Positions 28,104 through 36,954 of a stretch of DNA of 64,000 nt are shown here, one piece after another. The notes beneath the pieces are model-generated. The model ran no database searches. It was not told where the DNA came from and saw only the letters and a list, made by a program, of their open reading frames with translations. Source of the DNA: an uncultured Arenicella sp. GTDB lineage: Bacteria > Pseudomonadota > Gammaproteobacteria > Arenicellales > Arenicellaceae. The DNA lies in assembly GCA_938048185.1 (NCBI GenBank), contig CALIVT010000013.1, positions 61,196 to 125,195 on the forward strand, in the 5' to 3' direction. The position numbers and the translations under genes are program-made. Position 1 is the first letter of the stretch, and each line of letters opens with the position of its first letter.

Positions 28104-28160
28104 TACTTTCTAGTTTTCATCGTACTTTCTAGTTTTCGTCGTACTTTCTAGTTGCCGGCC
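28104..28160. repeat. Three tandem copies of a 19-bp unit
   Basis: Units TACTTTCTAGTTTTCATCG (28104-28122), TACTTTCTAGTTTTCGTCG (28123-28141) and a diverged third copy sharing TACTTTCTAGTT (28142-28160), just after the infA stop. A partial copy (GTTTCTAGCT) precedes them. There are no spacers, so this is not a CRISPR array. Confidence 0.92.
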
Positions 28161-28446
28161 TATTTTTGGTTTCCGGTACACTACAAACGCTAGTTCCCGA
28201 CATACTACAAACGCTTAGCTTTCAGATCAGGTCGCGGTCGCTAAAACCGCAGTCTATTTTATGGGCTACTGGCAACTTTAAGCGCTACTGGCAACACTCT
28301 TTAATAGCACCTGCACACACCTCTAAAAAACCTAAGGAAAATACTCTTCTCGCTAAGCGAAAATTCCTGTTAATGCTGTCGCGGCGCAGGAGTAACTAGG
28401 CGTTATCACTGGCTGCTCAAAGGAAAAAGCAAAATATCATACAAAA

Positions 28447-28466
28447 CACTGGATATTAAAACAGTA
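28447..28466 (+). promoter_or_regulatory. LexA operator (SOS box) upstream of lexA
   Basis: CACTGGATATTAAAACAGTA matches the gammaproteobacterial LexA box TACTG(TA)5CAGTA closely: CTG-N10-CAG spacing is exact and the arms CACTG/CAGTA differ from perfect symmetry at one base. It sits 20-40 bases before the lexA start, as expected for autorepression. Confidence 0.88.
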
Positions 28467-28485
28467 TCGGTTTAAGCTCGGAGAT

Positions 28486-29148
28486 ATGAAATATTCGGAA
28501 TTAAAGCCGTTGACCAAACGGCAACAAGAAATCTTTGATTTTATTTTGGCTTGTATGGCCGAAAATGGCGCGCCGCCTACTCGGGTCGAAATTGCAGATC
28601 ATTTTGGTTTTCGTTCTGCAAACGCAGCTGAAGACCACCTCAAAGCACTGGATAAAAAGGGCCATATTGAACTGCGCTCTGGCACCTCACGTGGCATCTT
28701 TATTAATGAAGACGTTCGAATAGGCTTACAACTTAATAACGACACGCCTGAACTGGGCGACCCAAATGGCATGCCGGTAATTGGCGATGTGGCCGCCGGT
28801 GCGCCTATATTCGCGTCACAACACGTGCAAAAGATGGTAAGTGTTGATCAAAGTTTATTTTCTCAAAAGGCCGACTTCTTGCTAAAGGTACGCGGTGACA
28901 GCATGATCAATATCGGGATTTTTGAGCATGACCTGTTGGCGATAAAAAAAGCAGACTCGGCTAGAGAAAATGAAATTGTGGTCGCCAGAATTGATGACGA
29001 AGTCACCGTTAAGCGCTATCAGCGAGACGGATCGTCGGTGGCGTTGATCGCCGAAAACGATGATTACAGCCCTATTATTGTCGACCTACAGTCACAAAGC
29101 TTCGCGATAGAAGGCATTGTTGTCGGCCTGATTCGCCAAGGCTTGTAG
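28486..29148 (+). CDS. lexA: LexA repressor
   Basis: 220 residues. N-terminal winged helix (LTKRQQEIFDFI, PPTRVEIADHFGFRSANAAE) and C-terminal S24 autoprotease domain. The self-cleavage bond is Ala104-Gly105 in GDVAAGAPIF; the catalytic Ser139 is in VRGDSMINIGI and Lys176 in DEVTVKRYQR. It represses the SOS regulon until RecA filaments trigger its cleavage. A Shine-Dalgarno CGGAG precedes the ATG, and an SOS box overlaps the promoter. About 18 residues longer than E. coli LexA, mostly in the linker (NNDTPELGDPNG). Confidence 0.96.
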   Translation: MKYSELKPLTKRQQEIFDFILACMAENGAPPTRVEIADHFGFRSANAAEDHLKALDKKGHIELRSGTSRGIFINEDVRIGLQLNNDTPELGDPNGMPVIGDVAAGAPIFASQHVQKMVSVDQSLFSQKADFLLKVRGDSMINIGIFEHDLLAIKKADSARENEIVVARIDDEVTVKRYQRDGSSVALIAENDDYSPIIVDLQSQSFAIEGIVVGLIRQGL

Positions 29149-29360
29149 CCGCAAAAGAAAGGCTACTGCTCTGGGAGCTGCCACCAAGAGCAAGGCCGAT
29201 GGAAACATCGGGCGCATTGCCAAAATTAGTGTTTGCTCACTAGCCAACCCCTCGATCTTGAGGTGTTTAGTCTCACTGCGCTTGAAAAAACCTACCTTCT
29301 TAAAATCAATTAAGTTCAATAACTTATAGATTGAACTTAATCTTAAAAATCACCTTCAGA

Positions 29361-29828
29361 TCAATTTAATTTCTTTTTGTCTAAGGGCTTTGGCGGCAAC
29401 GGCAATGCCGTTACGCCTTCTTGCGCTAATTCTTTTAGCTGCTCTGCGTTCGCAGTTCCACGAATATTAGAGACTTCCTTCTCGCCTTTGTGCATGCTCA
29501 ATGCTTCGCCGGCAAACTTATTACCAACATCTTCAAAATTCGCATCAATAAAATCATGCACCTTGCCCATCATTCGCTGCAACTGCTCATAGGCTTGCTT
29601 TGAACCTGCCCCAGCAAGTTGCTCAGGGTTTAACGCCATTTGCTGAACCGAAGAAGCATTACTCTTTTTCCCAAGCTTGGGCGCAGTAATTTTCTTATGC
29701 ACTTCGTCTGAATCGCACACGGGGCAGATCAACATACCGCTAGCTTGTTGTGCAGACAGTTCATCCGAGCTCTTAAACCAGCCTTCAAATTCGTGGTGCT
29801 GGTCGCAAATAAGATCGAAAATAACCAT
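29361..29828 (-). CDS. DUF1178 family protein
   Basis: 155 residues with the DUF1178 opening MVIFDLICDQHHEFEGWFKS and the CPVCDSDEVHKKITAP segment. One Cys in the first motif and a CxxC in the second suggest a small zinc ribbon. A long helical C-terminal part (QAYEQLQRMMGKVHDFIDAN, then FAGEALSMHKGEKEVSNIRG) is family-typical. Function unknown. It lies 39 bases after typA on the same strand. Confidence 0.88.
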   Translation of the reverse strand: MVIFDLICDQHHEFEGWFKSSDELSAQQASGMLICPVCDSDEVHKKITAPKLGKKSNASSVQQMALNPEQLAGAGSKQAYEQLQRMMGKVHDFIDANFEDVGNKFAGEALSMHKGEKEVSNIRGTANAEQLKELAQEGVTALPLPPKPLDKKKLN

Positions 29829-29867
29829 AGCGTCACATTAGCCTAGTTAGTAAATAGTTAACCTGCT

Positions 29868-31676
29868 CTACTTTTCACGACTCGCGCGTTTCCGATCACT
29901 CTCAGACAAAAAGCGCTTGCGAATACGAATGCTCTCAGGCGTAATTTCTACCAATTCGTCATCGTCGATGAACTCCAGCGCTGACTCTAAAGTATGCTTA
30001 ATTGGCGTAACCAAACGCAATGCTTCGTCCGTTCCTGACGCACGCACATTCGTTAATTGCTTACCTTTCAAGGGGTTAACTGTTAAATCATTATCGCGAG
30101 AATGCACACCAACCACTTGGCCTTCGTAGACCATTTGTGTAGCACTGATGATCATTTTGCCACGATCTTGTAGATTAAAAATCGCAAACCCTAAGGCCTT
30201 ACCGGTACCATTGGAGATTAGTACCCCGTTTTTGCGTTGACCGAAAGATTTCTTTTTCTTTAGAGCATAACGATCAAACACATGATAGATCAAACCTGAT
30301 CCAGACGTCATGGTCATAAATTCGGTTTGAAAACCAATCAAACCGCGTGACGGTACCAGAAAATCTAAGCGTACACGCCCTTTCCCATCTGGGTTCATGT
30401 TCTCTAAATCAGCGCCACGCTCTTGCATGGCTTGCATGGTCGTACCTTGGTGTTCATCATCGATATCAATGGTTACGATTTCATAAGGCTCATGAATTTC
30501 ACCGTCAACTTCTTTGTAAATAACCTCAGGACGAGACACCGCCAGTTCAAAGCCTTCACGGCGCATATTTTCGATTAACACCGATAAATGCAATTCGCCA
30601 CGGCCAGACACCTTGAATTTGTCAGGGTTGTCAGTGTCCTCTACTCGAAGCGCCACGTTGTGCAGCAACTCTTTTTGTAAACGGTCACGAATTTGGCGTG
30701 ACGTTAAGTACTTACCTTCTTGCCCCGCAAACGGGGACGTATTCACTTGGAAGGTCATTGTCACGGTAGGCTCATCAATCGTTAGCGGTGGCAATGCCTC
30801 AACCGCCTCTCGATCGCAGATGGTGTCGGAGATAAACAATTGCTCCATGCCCGTAATCGCAACAATATCACCCGCATTAGCTTCATCAATTTCAATGCGT
30901 TCGATGCCTTTGAAACCAAACATTTTACCAATGCGTCCGTTTTTCGTTTTACCGTCGTCGCTAATTACGGTAATCGGAGAGTTCGCTTTAACTGAGCCTT
31001 GCTTAATTCGACCAATACCGATCACGCCTAAATAGGCCGAGTAATCCAATTGCGATACTTGCATTTGAAATGGCTTATCAAGTTCTACAGGAGGTGGCGG
31101 CACACGATCAACGATTGTTTGAAACAATACGTCCATATTATCAGTAATACTCGTATGGTCATCAGTTGCATAGCCATTGATGGCGGATGCGTAAATCACC
31201 GGAAAGTCTAATTGCTCATCAGTCGCGCCGAGCATGTCAAACAGGTCGAAGGTTTGATCTAATACCCAGTCAGGACGTGCGCCTTCGCGATCTATCTTGT
31301 TAATAACAACAATAGGCTTCAGGTTATGTTCGAAGGCTTTTTGGGTTACAAAGCGAGTCTGTGGCATTGGCCCATCAACCGCGTCTACCAACAGCAGTAC
31401 GGAGTCAACCATTGAAAGAATACGTTCCACCTCACCACCGAAGTCGGCGTGGCCTGGCGTATCGACAATGTTAATGCGATAGTCTTTCCACGTCAGTGCC
31501 GTGGGCTTGGCTAAAATGGTGATACCGCGTTCTTTTTCGATATCGTTACTGTCCATAACACGTTCAACCAGCTCAGCGCGCTCGTCAAACGTGCCCGATT
31601 GCTGAAGGAGTTTATCAACCAAGGTAGTCTTACCGTGGTCAACGTGCGCGATAATTGCAATGTTACGTAAATTCAT
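29868..31676 (-). CDS. typA: Ribosome-associated GTPase TypA/BipA
   Basis: 602 residues. G domain with G1 [15 protein letters not shown], switch [14 protein letters not shown] and G4 VINKIDRE; then the EF-G-like domain, [20 protein letters not shown], and the BipA-specific C-terminal domain ([18 protein letters not shown]). TypA binds the 70S ribosome in the manner of EF-G and helps 50S assembly and growth in cold or stress. Full length with no anomalies. Confidence 0.96.
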   Translation of the reverse strand: MNLRNIAIIAHVDHGKTTLVDKLLQQSGTFDERAELVERVMDSNDIEKERGITILAKPTALTWKDYRINIVDTPGHADFGGEVERILSMVDSVLLLVDAVDGPMPQTRFVTQKAFEHNLKPIVVINKIDREGARPDWVLDQTFDLFDMLGATDEQLDFPVIYASAINGYATDDHTSITDNMDVLFQTIVDRVPPPPVELDKPFQMQVSQLDYSAYLGVIGIGRIKQGSVKANSPITVISDDGKTKNGRIGKMFGFKGIERIEIDEANAGDIVAITGMEQLFISDTICDREAVEALPPLTIDEPTVTMTFQVNTSPFAGQEGKYLTSRQIRDRLQKELLHNVALRVEDTDNPDKFKVSGRGELHLSVLIENMRREGFELAVSRPEVIYKEVDGEIHEPYEIVTIDIDDEHQGTTMQAMQERGADLENMNPDGKGRVRLDFLVPSRGLIGFQTEFMTMTSGSGLIYHVFDRYALKKKKSFGQRKNGVLISNGTGKALGFAIFNLQDRGKMIISATQMVYEGQVVGVHSRDNDLTVNPLKGKQLTNVRASGTDEALRLVTPIKHTLESALEFIDDDELVEITPESIRIRKRFLSESDRKRASREK

Positions 31677-31825
31677 TAGATATCAAGAGATTGGTTCGCC
31701 CAAAAAGCAAAGCGCGATTATAGGGCAACGCACGCTAATTACTAGCGTTTAGACGCGGTTAATTACGCTTGATTCGCTGAATTAACAGTTATTTGCCGCC
31801 TTCATTCTGGTCGACGAGAACGGGG

Positions 31826-32929
31826 TTATGACTTTGGGAACCTGATCGAAAACTGACATGAAATGCCCGGCTGATTTTGAATAGAGAAAATACCCCCCTG
31901 TTGCTTCGCAATCTCACGCAAAGCGTCCAGCCCCAAGTCGTCATCAGGCTTGGACTGGACATTAATTCGGGTGGTGAAATTCGGCAAAAATATTAGCTTA
32001 ACTGCCTGCGTAACCGGCAGCGCAGAAGCGGCTGAGTGAGAAATCAACCCCAACTCTAAGGCGCTGGCAATTATCACATTTGGATCCATTCCCTCGCCGT
32101 TATCCCAAACCGAGAGCAAGTAGTCGTTGTCTCGCACCTGGAACGAAGCGCGTATCGATAGCTCGTCTGGCTTACCCGCTAAGAGGCGTTGATCAGCAGG
32201 GCGACCACCGTGAATCACGCTATTTCGAACTAGGTTCTCGGTGATATGCTCAACCGAATCCATCAAAGACGTGCGAATATTAGGCAAATCAAAGCCGATA
32301 CAACTAATTTGCGCTCGATTAAACCCAAACCGCACTTCCTGATCAACGATAACTGAGAGTCGCTCAGCGAACGTTTGTTTGATTTGCGCTGAGCTTGCAT
32401 TGAATTCAGAGAGCGGTGATATCTCATCACTCACCTTCGGCCGCGCTTTAAATAAGAGTATGAGCATGTAAAGTAGCATCAACGCCCCACCGCCGATCGC
32501 TAACAACAACAAATACCGTAATAGTCTCAATCGTTTCGCGTAGATACGATCAAGTTTAGCGCCGAGCAGCTCCAATTTAGTCTGGGCCGGGCGCAAACGG
32601 CCATCTTCTAACAAAGCAATCGTCGCTTGGGTATCGAACTTATCGTCGTCCAGCAAGGTTGCGAGCGACGGCTGGTTTTTCGCCAAGCCCAGGCTACCTA
32701 AGTCTCCCCCGCTTTCTAAGGACTTAATAGTATCAACTAAGCGATCACGAGCCCGTTGACTCATTGGCTCATGAAATTGGCCTGGGATCGACTTTACGAC
32801 CGCTCTGTATGCGGCAAGCTCCATGCTCGGCGTAAATAGAAATGTATGAATGCCAATACACACGAAAAAATAGGCTATCAAAACCGCTGTGGCACCGACA
32901 AAGCGGCGAAATGGTAAATGTGTAATCAA
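31826..32929 (-). CDS. Membrane-anchored protein with a CheA-like ATPase domain and no phospho-acceptor domain
   Basis: 367 residues: a membrane helix at about 12-31, a periplasmic region of about 105 residues, a second helix at about 138-160, then a cytoplasmic GHKL ATPase domain from about 190. The N box ENLVRNSVIHGGR and G1 box WDNGEGMDP resemble CheA (LVRNSxxHG). The C-terminal LGLDALREIAKQQGGIFSIQ corresponds to the CheA G2 region, but the usual GxGxG is reduced to DDDLGLD. No HPt domain, H box or CheW-like domain is present, so it cannot be an ordinary autophosphorylating kinase. It lies 149 bases upstream of typA. Exact role unknown. Confidence 0.7.
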   Translation of the reverse strand: MITHLPFRRFVGATAVLIAYFFVCIGIHTFLFTPSMELAAYRAVVKSIPGQFHEPMSQRARDRLVDTIKSLESGGDLGSLGLAKNQPSLATLLDDDKFDTQATIALLEDGRLRPAQTKLELLGAKLDRIYAKRLRLLRYLLLLAIGGGALMLLYMLILLFKARPKVSDEISPLSEFNASSAQIKQTFAERLSVIVDQEVRFGFNRAQISCIGFDLPNIRTSLMDSVEHITENLVRNSVIHGGRPADQRLLAGKPDELSIRASFQVRDNDYLLSVWDNGEGMDPNVIIASALELGLISHSAASALPVTQAVKLIFLPNFTTRINVQSKPDDDLGLDALREIAKQQGGIFSIQNQPGISCQFSIRFPKS

Positions 32930-33140
32930 GTCTTAACTCTCCCCCCGAGACGTACGTTGCACGTCAAAAGCATTCGCTAACACCCGAATACTAGCTGAAA
33001 ACTAACAAAGATCAAAAATCTGAAAAATAATACCCATCATATACCGAGTTTTTGCATGCCTGGGCGGTCAAAATACAACGTCAGTGCGAACCCGGACTGG
33101 TCTAGAGTTCGACAAAGCGCCCGAGTACACTGAACGTAAA

Positions 33141-33639
33141 TCAATCGCCTCTATTTATATGAGCGTAAACAGAGCTAGAGCCGTCTTCCTTAAGCAGTAA
33201 AACTTGGTAGTAGTCTTTACGATCACCGACTTCCATACCTGGGCTACCCAGCGGCATTCCTGGCACCGACAAGCCGACAGCACCCTCTGGCGGATTGCTT
33301 AGAAATGCTTTCACTTATTTGAGGAACATGTCCCTCAAATACGTAGTCACCGAACCCAGTCGTAACCACGCCAGTGTGACAAGACCGGTATTGCCCCTCG
33401 ACGCCATGCCGACGTTTGACCAGCGATAGGTCATTCAAGTCGATACTCTTAACCCCAAAGCCTGCGCCATTGATGTGTCTCACCCACTTCTCACAACAAC
33501 CGCACGTAGGTGTCTTATACACCGTCATGATTGGCGTCACATTGTCACTGGTGCTGATATCGGCGGTCGCACGCTGATTGGCGGCGAGCAATAGCGTTGC
33601 CACCAAGGAAATAACGCAAAACATAAAACTTCTTTTCAT
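33141..33639 (-). pseudogene. DUF411 family metal-binding protein gene with a +1 frameshift
   Basis: The first frame (33639-33244) encodes a signal peptide and the DUF411 core: MTVYKTPTCGCCEKWVRHI, RSCHTGVV, YVFEGHVPQ. It then departs from the family and stops. The expected C terminus continues in another frame, VKAFLSNPPEGAVGLSVPGM then PLGSPGMEVGDRKDYYQV, to a stop at 33141. The shift falls at about 33313-33322, and removing one base there restores the full protein. DUF411 proteins are periplasmic and often linked to copper handling. Either a true pseudogene or an indel in the assembly. Confidence 0.82.
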
Positions 33640-33819
33640 TTAAAGAGTCTATCATCAATCATATAGAAAGACAGAAAGCACTAAAAGTAGATCTGTATTT
33701 TACTTTTATAATCAGTAAGTTAAGGTAAGTTGATTAGAAAAGACATAAACTAGCAACCTGATCCTCTATAGGCTTAGAGGAATGCGGCTAGTCGTTTGAA
33801 GCAATCCGATTATTCAAAC

Positions 33820-34155
33820 TCAGGCCAGCAACACGACATCGCTGCCTTGGATCGCGACTTGATAGCACGGTACCGAGACGTCTTCTTCTAAACACTTACC
33901 TGTTTCTAAGTTGAAATGCTGTTTGTAGAGTGGTGACGCCACTACTAACTCACTATTCAAGTCACCGAGTACGCCGCGCGATAACACGTTTGCCTCACCG
34001 AGCGGGTCCCAGTTATCAAGCGCGAACACTTTTTGCGCGGTGTGTGGCAAATAAAATAGGGCGACCTGCTTAATCTCGCCGTTTTTATTTATTTGAGCGC
34101 AAACGCCTGAGTTTGCAATCAGGTCTGAAATTTTACAAATGATCTTAGTACTCAT
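33820..34155 (-). CDS. nirD: Nitrite reductase (NADH) small subunit
   Basis: 111 residues from the ATG at 34155 (MSTKIICKISDL), which lines up with the E. coli NirD N terminus and follows an AGAAG. A Rieske-like fold is expected (the family has lost the cluster ligands): GVCAQINKNGEIKQVALFYL, LDNWDPLGEANVLSRGVLG, VASPLYKQHFNLETGKC. Three further in-frame ATGs upstream, up to 34209, are created by an 18-bp tandem repeat and would add MSQQTA repeats. NirD pairs with NirB encoded 60 bases upstream. Confidence 0.93.
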   Translation of the reverse strand: MSTKIICKISDLIANSGVCAQINKNGEIKQVALFYLPHTAQKVFALDNWDPLGEANVLSRGVLGDLNSELVVASPLYKQHFNLETGKCLEEDVSVPCYQVAIQGSDVVLLA

Positions 34156-34170
34156 AACGTCTTCTTGGTT

Positions 34171-34216
34171 CATGGCTGTTTGTTGGCTCATGGCTGTTTG
34201 TTGGCTCATGGCTGTT
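34171..34216. repeat. 18-bp tandem repeat between nirB and nirD
   Basis: CATGGCTGTTTGTTGGCT repeats at 34171-34188 and 34189-34206, with a third partial copy to 34216 that overlaps the nirB stop. On the minus strand each unit reads in frame with nirD as MSQQTA, so each copy supplies a potential start codon. Confidence 0.95.
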
Positions 34217-36743
34217 AACCTACCGCTTTTAATTGGCTGCGTTTCTTTTCTACACTATTCGCGGGTCGAATTTGTCCGCGCTCTTCAACGAATAGAACGT
34301 TCTCATCTTCGCCATCCGAATTCACAAAATGGCGAAAGCGCTTAAGCTTTTCTTTGTCGTTGATAGCGGTTTTCCATTCACATTGATAGGTTTCAACGAT
34401 GTGCTGCATTTGCGTTTCCAAATCCGCGCAAATCCCTAAGGAATCGTCAATAATGACTTGTTTTAGGTAGTCTAAACCACCTTCCATATTGTCCAGCCAA
34501 GGCGCAGTACGTTGTAAACGGTCTGCGGTGCGTACATAGAACATGAGAAAACGATCTATGTATTTCACCAAGGTCGGCGTATCTAGATCAGTCGCAAATA
34601 AGTCGGCGTGCCTTGGCTTCATACCGCCATTACCGCATACGTAGAGGTTCCAACCGGTCTCAGTGGCAATGACACCAACGTCCTTGCTTTGCGCTTCGGC
34701 ACACTCACGAGTACAGCCCGAAACACCCATCTTAAACTTGTGTGGCGCGCGCAAGCCTTTATAACGACTCTCTAAATCAATTGCTTGACCAACGCTGTCT
34801 TGAACGCCGTAGCGGCACCATGTGCTGCCAACGCACGACTTTACGGTACGCAGTGCCTTGGCGTAGGCGTGCCCGGTCTCAAAGCCGGCATCGATCAAGG
34901 TGCCCCAAATACTGGGCAGGTCGCTCATCCGCGCGCCGAACAAGTCGACTCTCTGACCGCCCGTAATCTTACTGTAAAGGCCATACTCTTTGGCAACTTG
35001 CCCGAGCGCGATCAATTGGTCGGGCAATATCTCGCCGCCAGGCACACGCGGAACCACTGAATAAGTACCGTCCTTTTGCATATTTGCCATAAAGGTATCG
35101 TTGGTGTCTTGTAGCGGTACCAAATCTGATTCAAGCACGTGTTCGTTCCAAAGTGACGCCATGATAGACGCGACCGTCGGCTTACAAATATCACAACCAT
35201 GACCGCTGCCATGTTCGGTAATTAATTGCTCAAACGTCTTTATTTGGGTCGCTTGAACAATCGTAAACAAGTCTTCTCGAGTATGCTTGAAGTGCTCACA
35301 AAGGTCGGTATTCACTTCCAGACCGCGTGCATCAAGCTCTGCGTCCACCACATTCTTCAACAGAGCTGCGCACCCCCCGCATCCGGTCGCAGCTTTGGTG
35401 CAACCTTTCACATCAGCCACTGTTAAACAGCCGCCATCGATCGCCCCCACAATGTCACCTTTACTCACGTTATGACACGAGCAAATAGATGCCGTCATCG
35501 GCAACGCATCGACGCCAAGCGTCGGTACCGCGCCATCAATGGCAGGTAAAATCAAATTCTCGGGGCTTTCAGGCAGTTCTATTTCATTTAAGAAGTACTG
35601 CAAAATCGTATCGTATTCGGCGCAATCTCCCACCAGGGTTGCGCCCAACACGCGTTTACCGTCGGCCGATACATTGAGACGCTTGTAAACACCGTCGCGC
35701 TCATCACTGAACACAAAAGAAAGAACGTCGTCGGCCGAGCCTTTAGAGTCGCCGATTGAGCCAACATCGACACCCAATAACTTTAACTTAGTGCTCATAT
35801 CCGCACCGGTAAATGACTGCGCGTCGCCGGTAAGCTGTGACACAGCGGCTTCGGCCATCCGATAACCCGGCGCTACTAGGCCGTAAATAAAGTTGCCTAA
35901 AACCGCGCACTCGCCAATCGCGAAGATATTTTCATCCGAGGTTTTGCAATTGTAATCAATCTGAATACCGCCGCGCTCGCCCACCGTTAGATCAGCGTCG
36001 CGCGCAAGCTGATCATAGGGGCGTATACCGGCCGAGAATACGATCATATCGGTTTCGAGTTCAGTCTCATCTGAGAACTGCATTTTTAGGCGCATTTCAT
36101 CGCCACTCACAATTTTCTCGGTCGCTTTGGAGGTATGCACATGCACCCCCAACGCTTCAATTTTGCGGCGTAGCATCGCACTGCCACCATCATCTAATTG
36201 CACACCCATAAGACCTGGCGCAAATTCGACCACGTGTGCTTCTAAGCCTAAGTTTTTTAGGGCATTAGCGCACTCTAGCCCCAATAGGCCGCCGCCGACC
36301 ACGACACCCACTTTCTTGCCTTGAGCGGACGCCTTGATTTGCCCCAAATCGTCAATCGTGCGATACGCAAGACAGTGCTGTTGATCACCACCGGGAATCG
36401 GAGGCACAAATGGGTAGGAGCCTGTCGCCAACACTAGCTTGTCGTATGCGAAGGTCTGCCCACCAGCAGTGCTCACTGTTTTTGCCGAGCGATCAATTGA
36501 CGCAACAAAGTCACCGAAATGGGCATCGACTCCGATCTCGCGATAATATTCACGCGTGGTTAACGCTAAGTCTGCAGGTTCTTTGCCATCGAACACCTCT
36601 GACAAGTGAACTCGATCATACGCCGGGCGAGGCTCTCCACCGATAACCGTGATATCAACTTGGATATTGCTCTTTGCAAGGGTATCAACATAGTGATGCC
36701 CAACCATTCCATTACCGACGACGATAACTTTTAATTTACTCAT
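34215..36743 (-). CDS. nirB: Nitrite reductase (NADH) large subunit
   Basis: 842 residues from the ATG at 36743, preceded by AAGG; a GTG frame from 36761 adds six residues. The order is an FAD/NADH oxidoreductase domain (VIVVGNGMVGHHYVDTL, VGVVVGGGLLGLECANAL), a BFD-like [2Fe-2S] domain (ICSCHNVSKGDIVGAI, GCGGCAALL), and the siroheme/[4Fe-4S] sulfite-nitrite reductase domains, with cluster cysteines in VGSTWCRYGVQDS and SGCTRECAEAQSKD. It reduces nitrite to ammonium in the cytosol for assimilation. A perfect sigma-54 promoter lies upstream. No nitrate reductase gene is in the window. Confidence 0.96.
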   Translation of the reverse strand: MSKLKVIVVGNGMVGHHYVDTLAKSNIQVDITVIGGEPRPAYDRVHLSEVFDGKEPADLALTTREYYREIGVDAHFGDFVASIDRSAKTVSTAGGQTFAYDKLVLATGSYPFVPPIPGGDQQHCLAYRTIDDLGQIKASAQGKKVGVVVGGGLLGLECANALKNLGLEAHVVEFAPGLMGVQLDDGGSAMLRRKIEALGVHVHTSKATEKIVSGDEMRLKMQFSDETELETDMIVFSAGIRPYDQLARDADLTVGERGGIQIDYNCKTSDENIFAIGECAVLGNFIYGLVAPGYRMAEAAVSQLTGDAQSFTGADMSTKLKLLGVDVGSIGDSKGSADDVLSFVFSDERDGVYKRLNVSADGKRVLGATLVGDCAEYDTILQYFLNEIELPESPENLILPAIDGAVPTLGVDALPMTASICSCHNVSKGDIVGAIDGGCLTVADVKGCTKAATGCGGCAALLKNVVDAELDARGLEVNTDLCEHFKHTREDLFTIVQATQIKTFEQLITEHGSGHGCDICKPTVASIMASLWNEHVLESDLVPLQDTNDTFMANMQKDGTYSVVPRVPGGEILPDQLIALGQVAKEYGLYSKITGGQRVDLFGARMSDLPSIWGTLIDAGFETGHAYAKALRTVKSCVGSTWCRYGVQDSVGQAIDLESRYKGLRAPHKFKMGVSGCTRECAEAQSKDVGVIATETGWNLYVCGNGGMKPRHADLFATDLDTPTLVKYIDRFLMFYVRTADRLQRTAPWLDNMEGGLDYLKQVIIDDSLGICADLETQMQHIVETYQCEWKTAINDKEKLKRFRHFVNSDGEDENVLFVEERGQIRPANSVEKKRSQLKAVG

Positions 36744-36788
36744 AAAGACCTTGTTGTACACGTTGACTATTCTTATTGATTTTATGTT

Positions 36789-36804
36789 AGCAATAAGCGT
36801 GCCA
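36789..36804 (-). promoter_or_regulatory. Sigma-54 (-24/-12) promoter of nirBD
   Basis: On the minus strand the sequence is TGGCACGCTTATTGCT, a perfect match to TGGCACG-N4-TTGCW with GG and GC ten bases apart. Transcription should start near 36778, about 35 bases before the nirB ATG. Needs an enhancer-binding activator, presumably NtrC; I find no clear NtrC site. Confidence 0.88.
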
Positions 36805-36954
36805 AACTCGCCCCTTAGTGAACCCTGAAGTTACGTGACGCGACTAATCGCGAACTTCACACGCGCGCACTAAAGAGATGCAATCACGGTCTTACCCTGC
36901 ACTGCAATGATGCGGCGCAAAGTAAGTCCTAATCCTGGGCTGTGGGCAGTCGAA

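Larger units (their letters stand above)
28095..28485. other. Repeat-rich intergenic region between infA and lexA
   Basis: Beside the 19-bp tandem array at 28104-28160, two other short motifs each occur twice: CTACAAACGCT (about 28180 and 28205) and GCTACTGGCAAC (about 28265 and 28283). A 77-codon frame crosses it but has no Shine-Dalgarno and reads repeats, so I do not call a gene. The lexA operator is at the 3' end. Confidence 0.7.

Noticed and set aside
28104..28160. Possible CRISPR-like repeats
   Set aside because: Head-to-tail copies with no spacers and no cas genes; a simple tandem repeat.
28166..28399. 77-codon frame between infA and lexA
   Set aside because: No Shine-Dalgarno, reads through short repeats, and its composition does not look like protein-coding sequence.
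29149..29360. Possible sulA-like SOS gene after lexA
   Set aside because: In some genomes a cell-division inhibitor follows lexA, but no frame here resembles SulA; only a GAAA-loop hairpin near 29200 without a U-tract is seen.
36805..36954. NtrC enhancer sites upstream of nirB
   Set aside because: GCAC and GATGC-type fragments occur, but none fits GCAC-N7-GTGC with both arms, so none is called.
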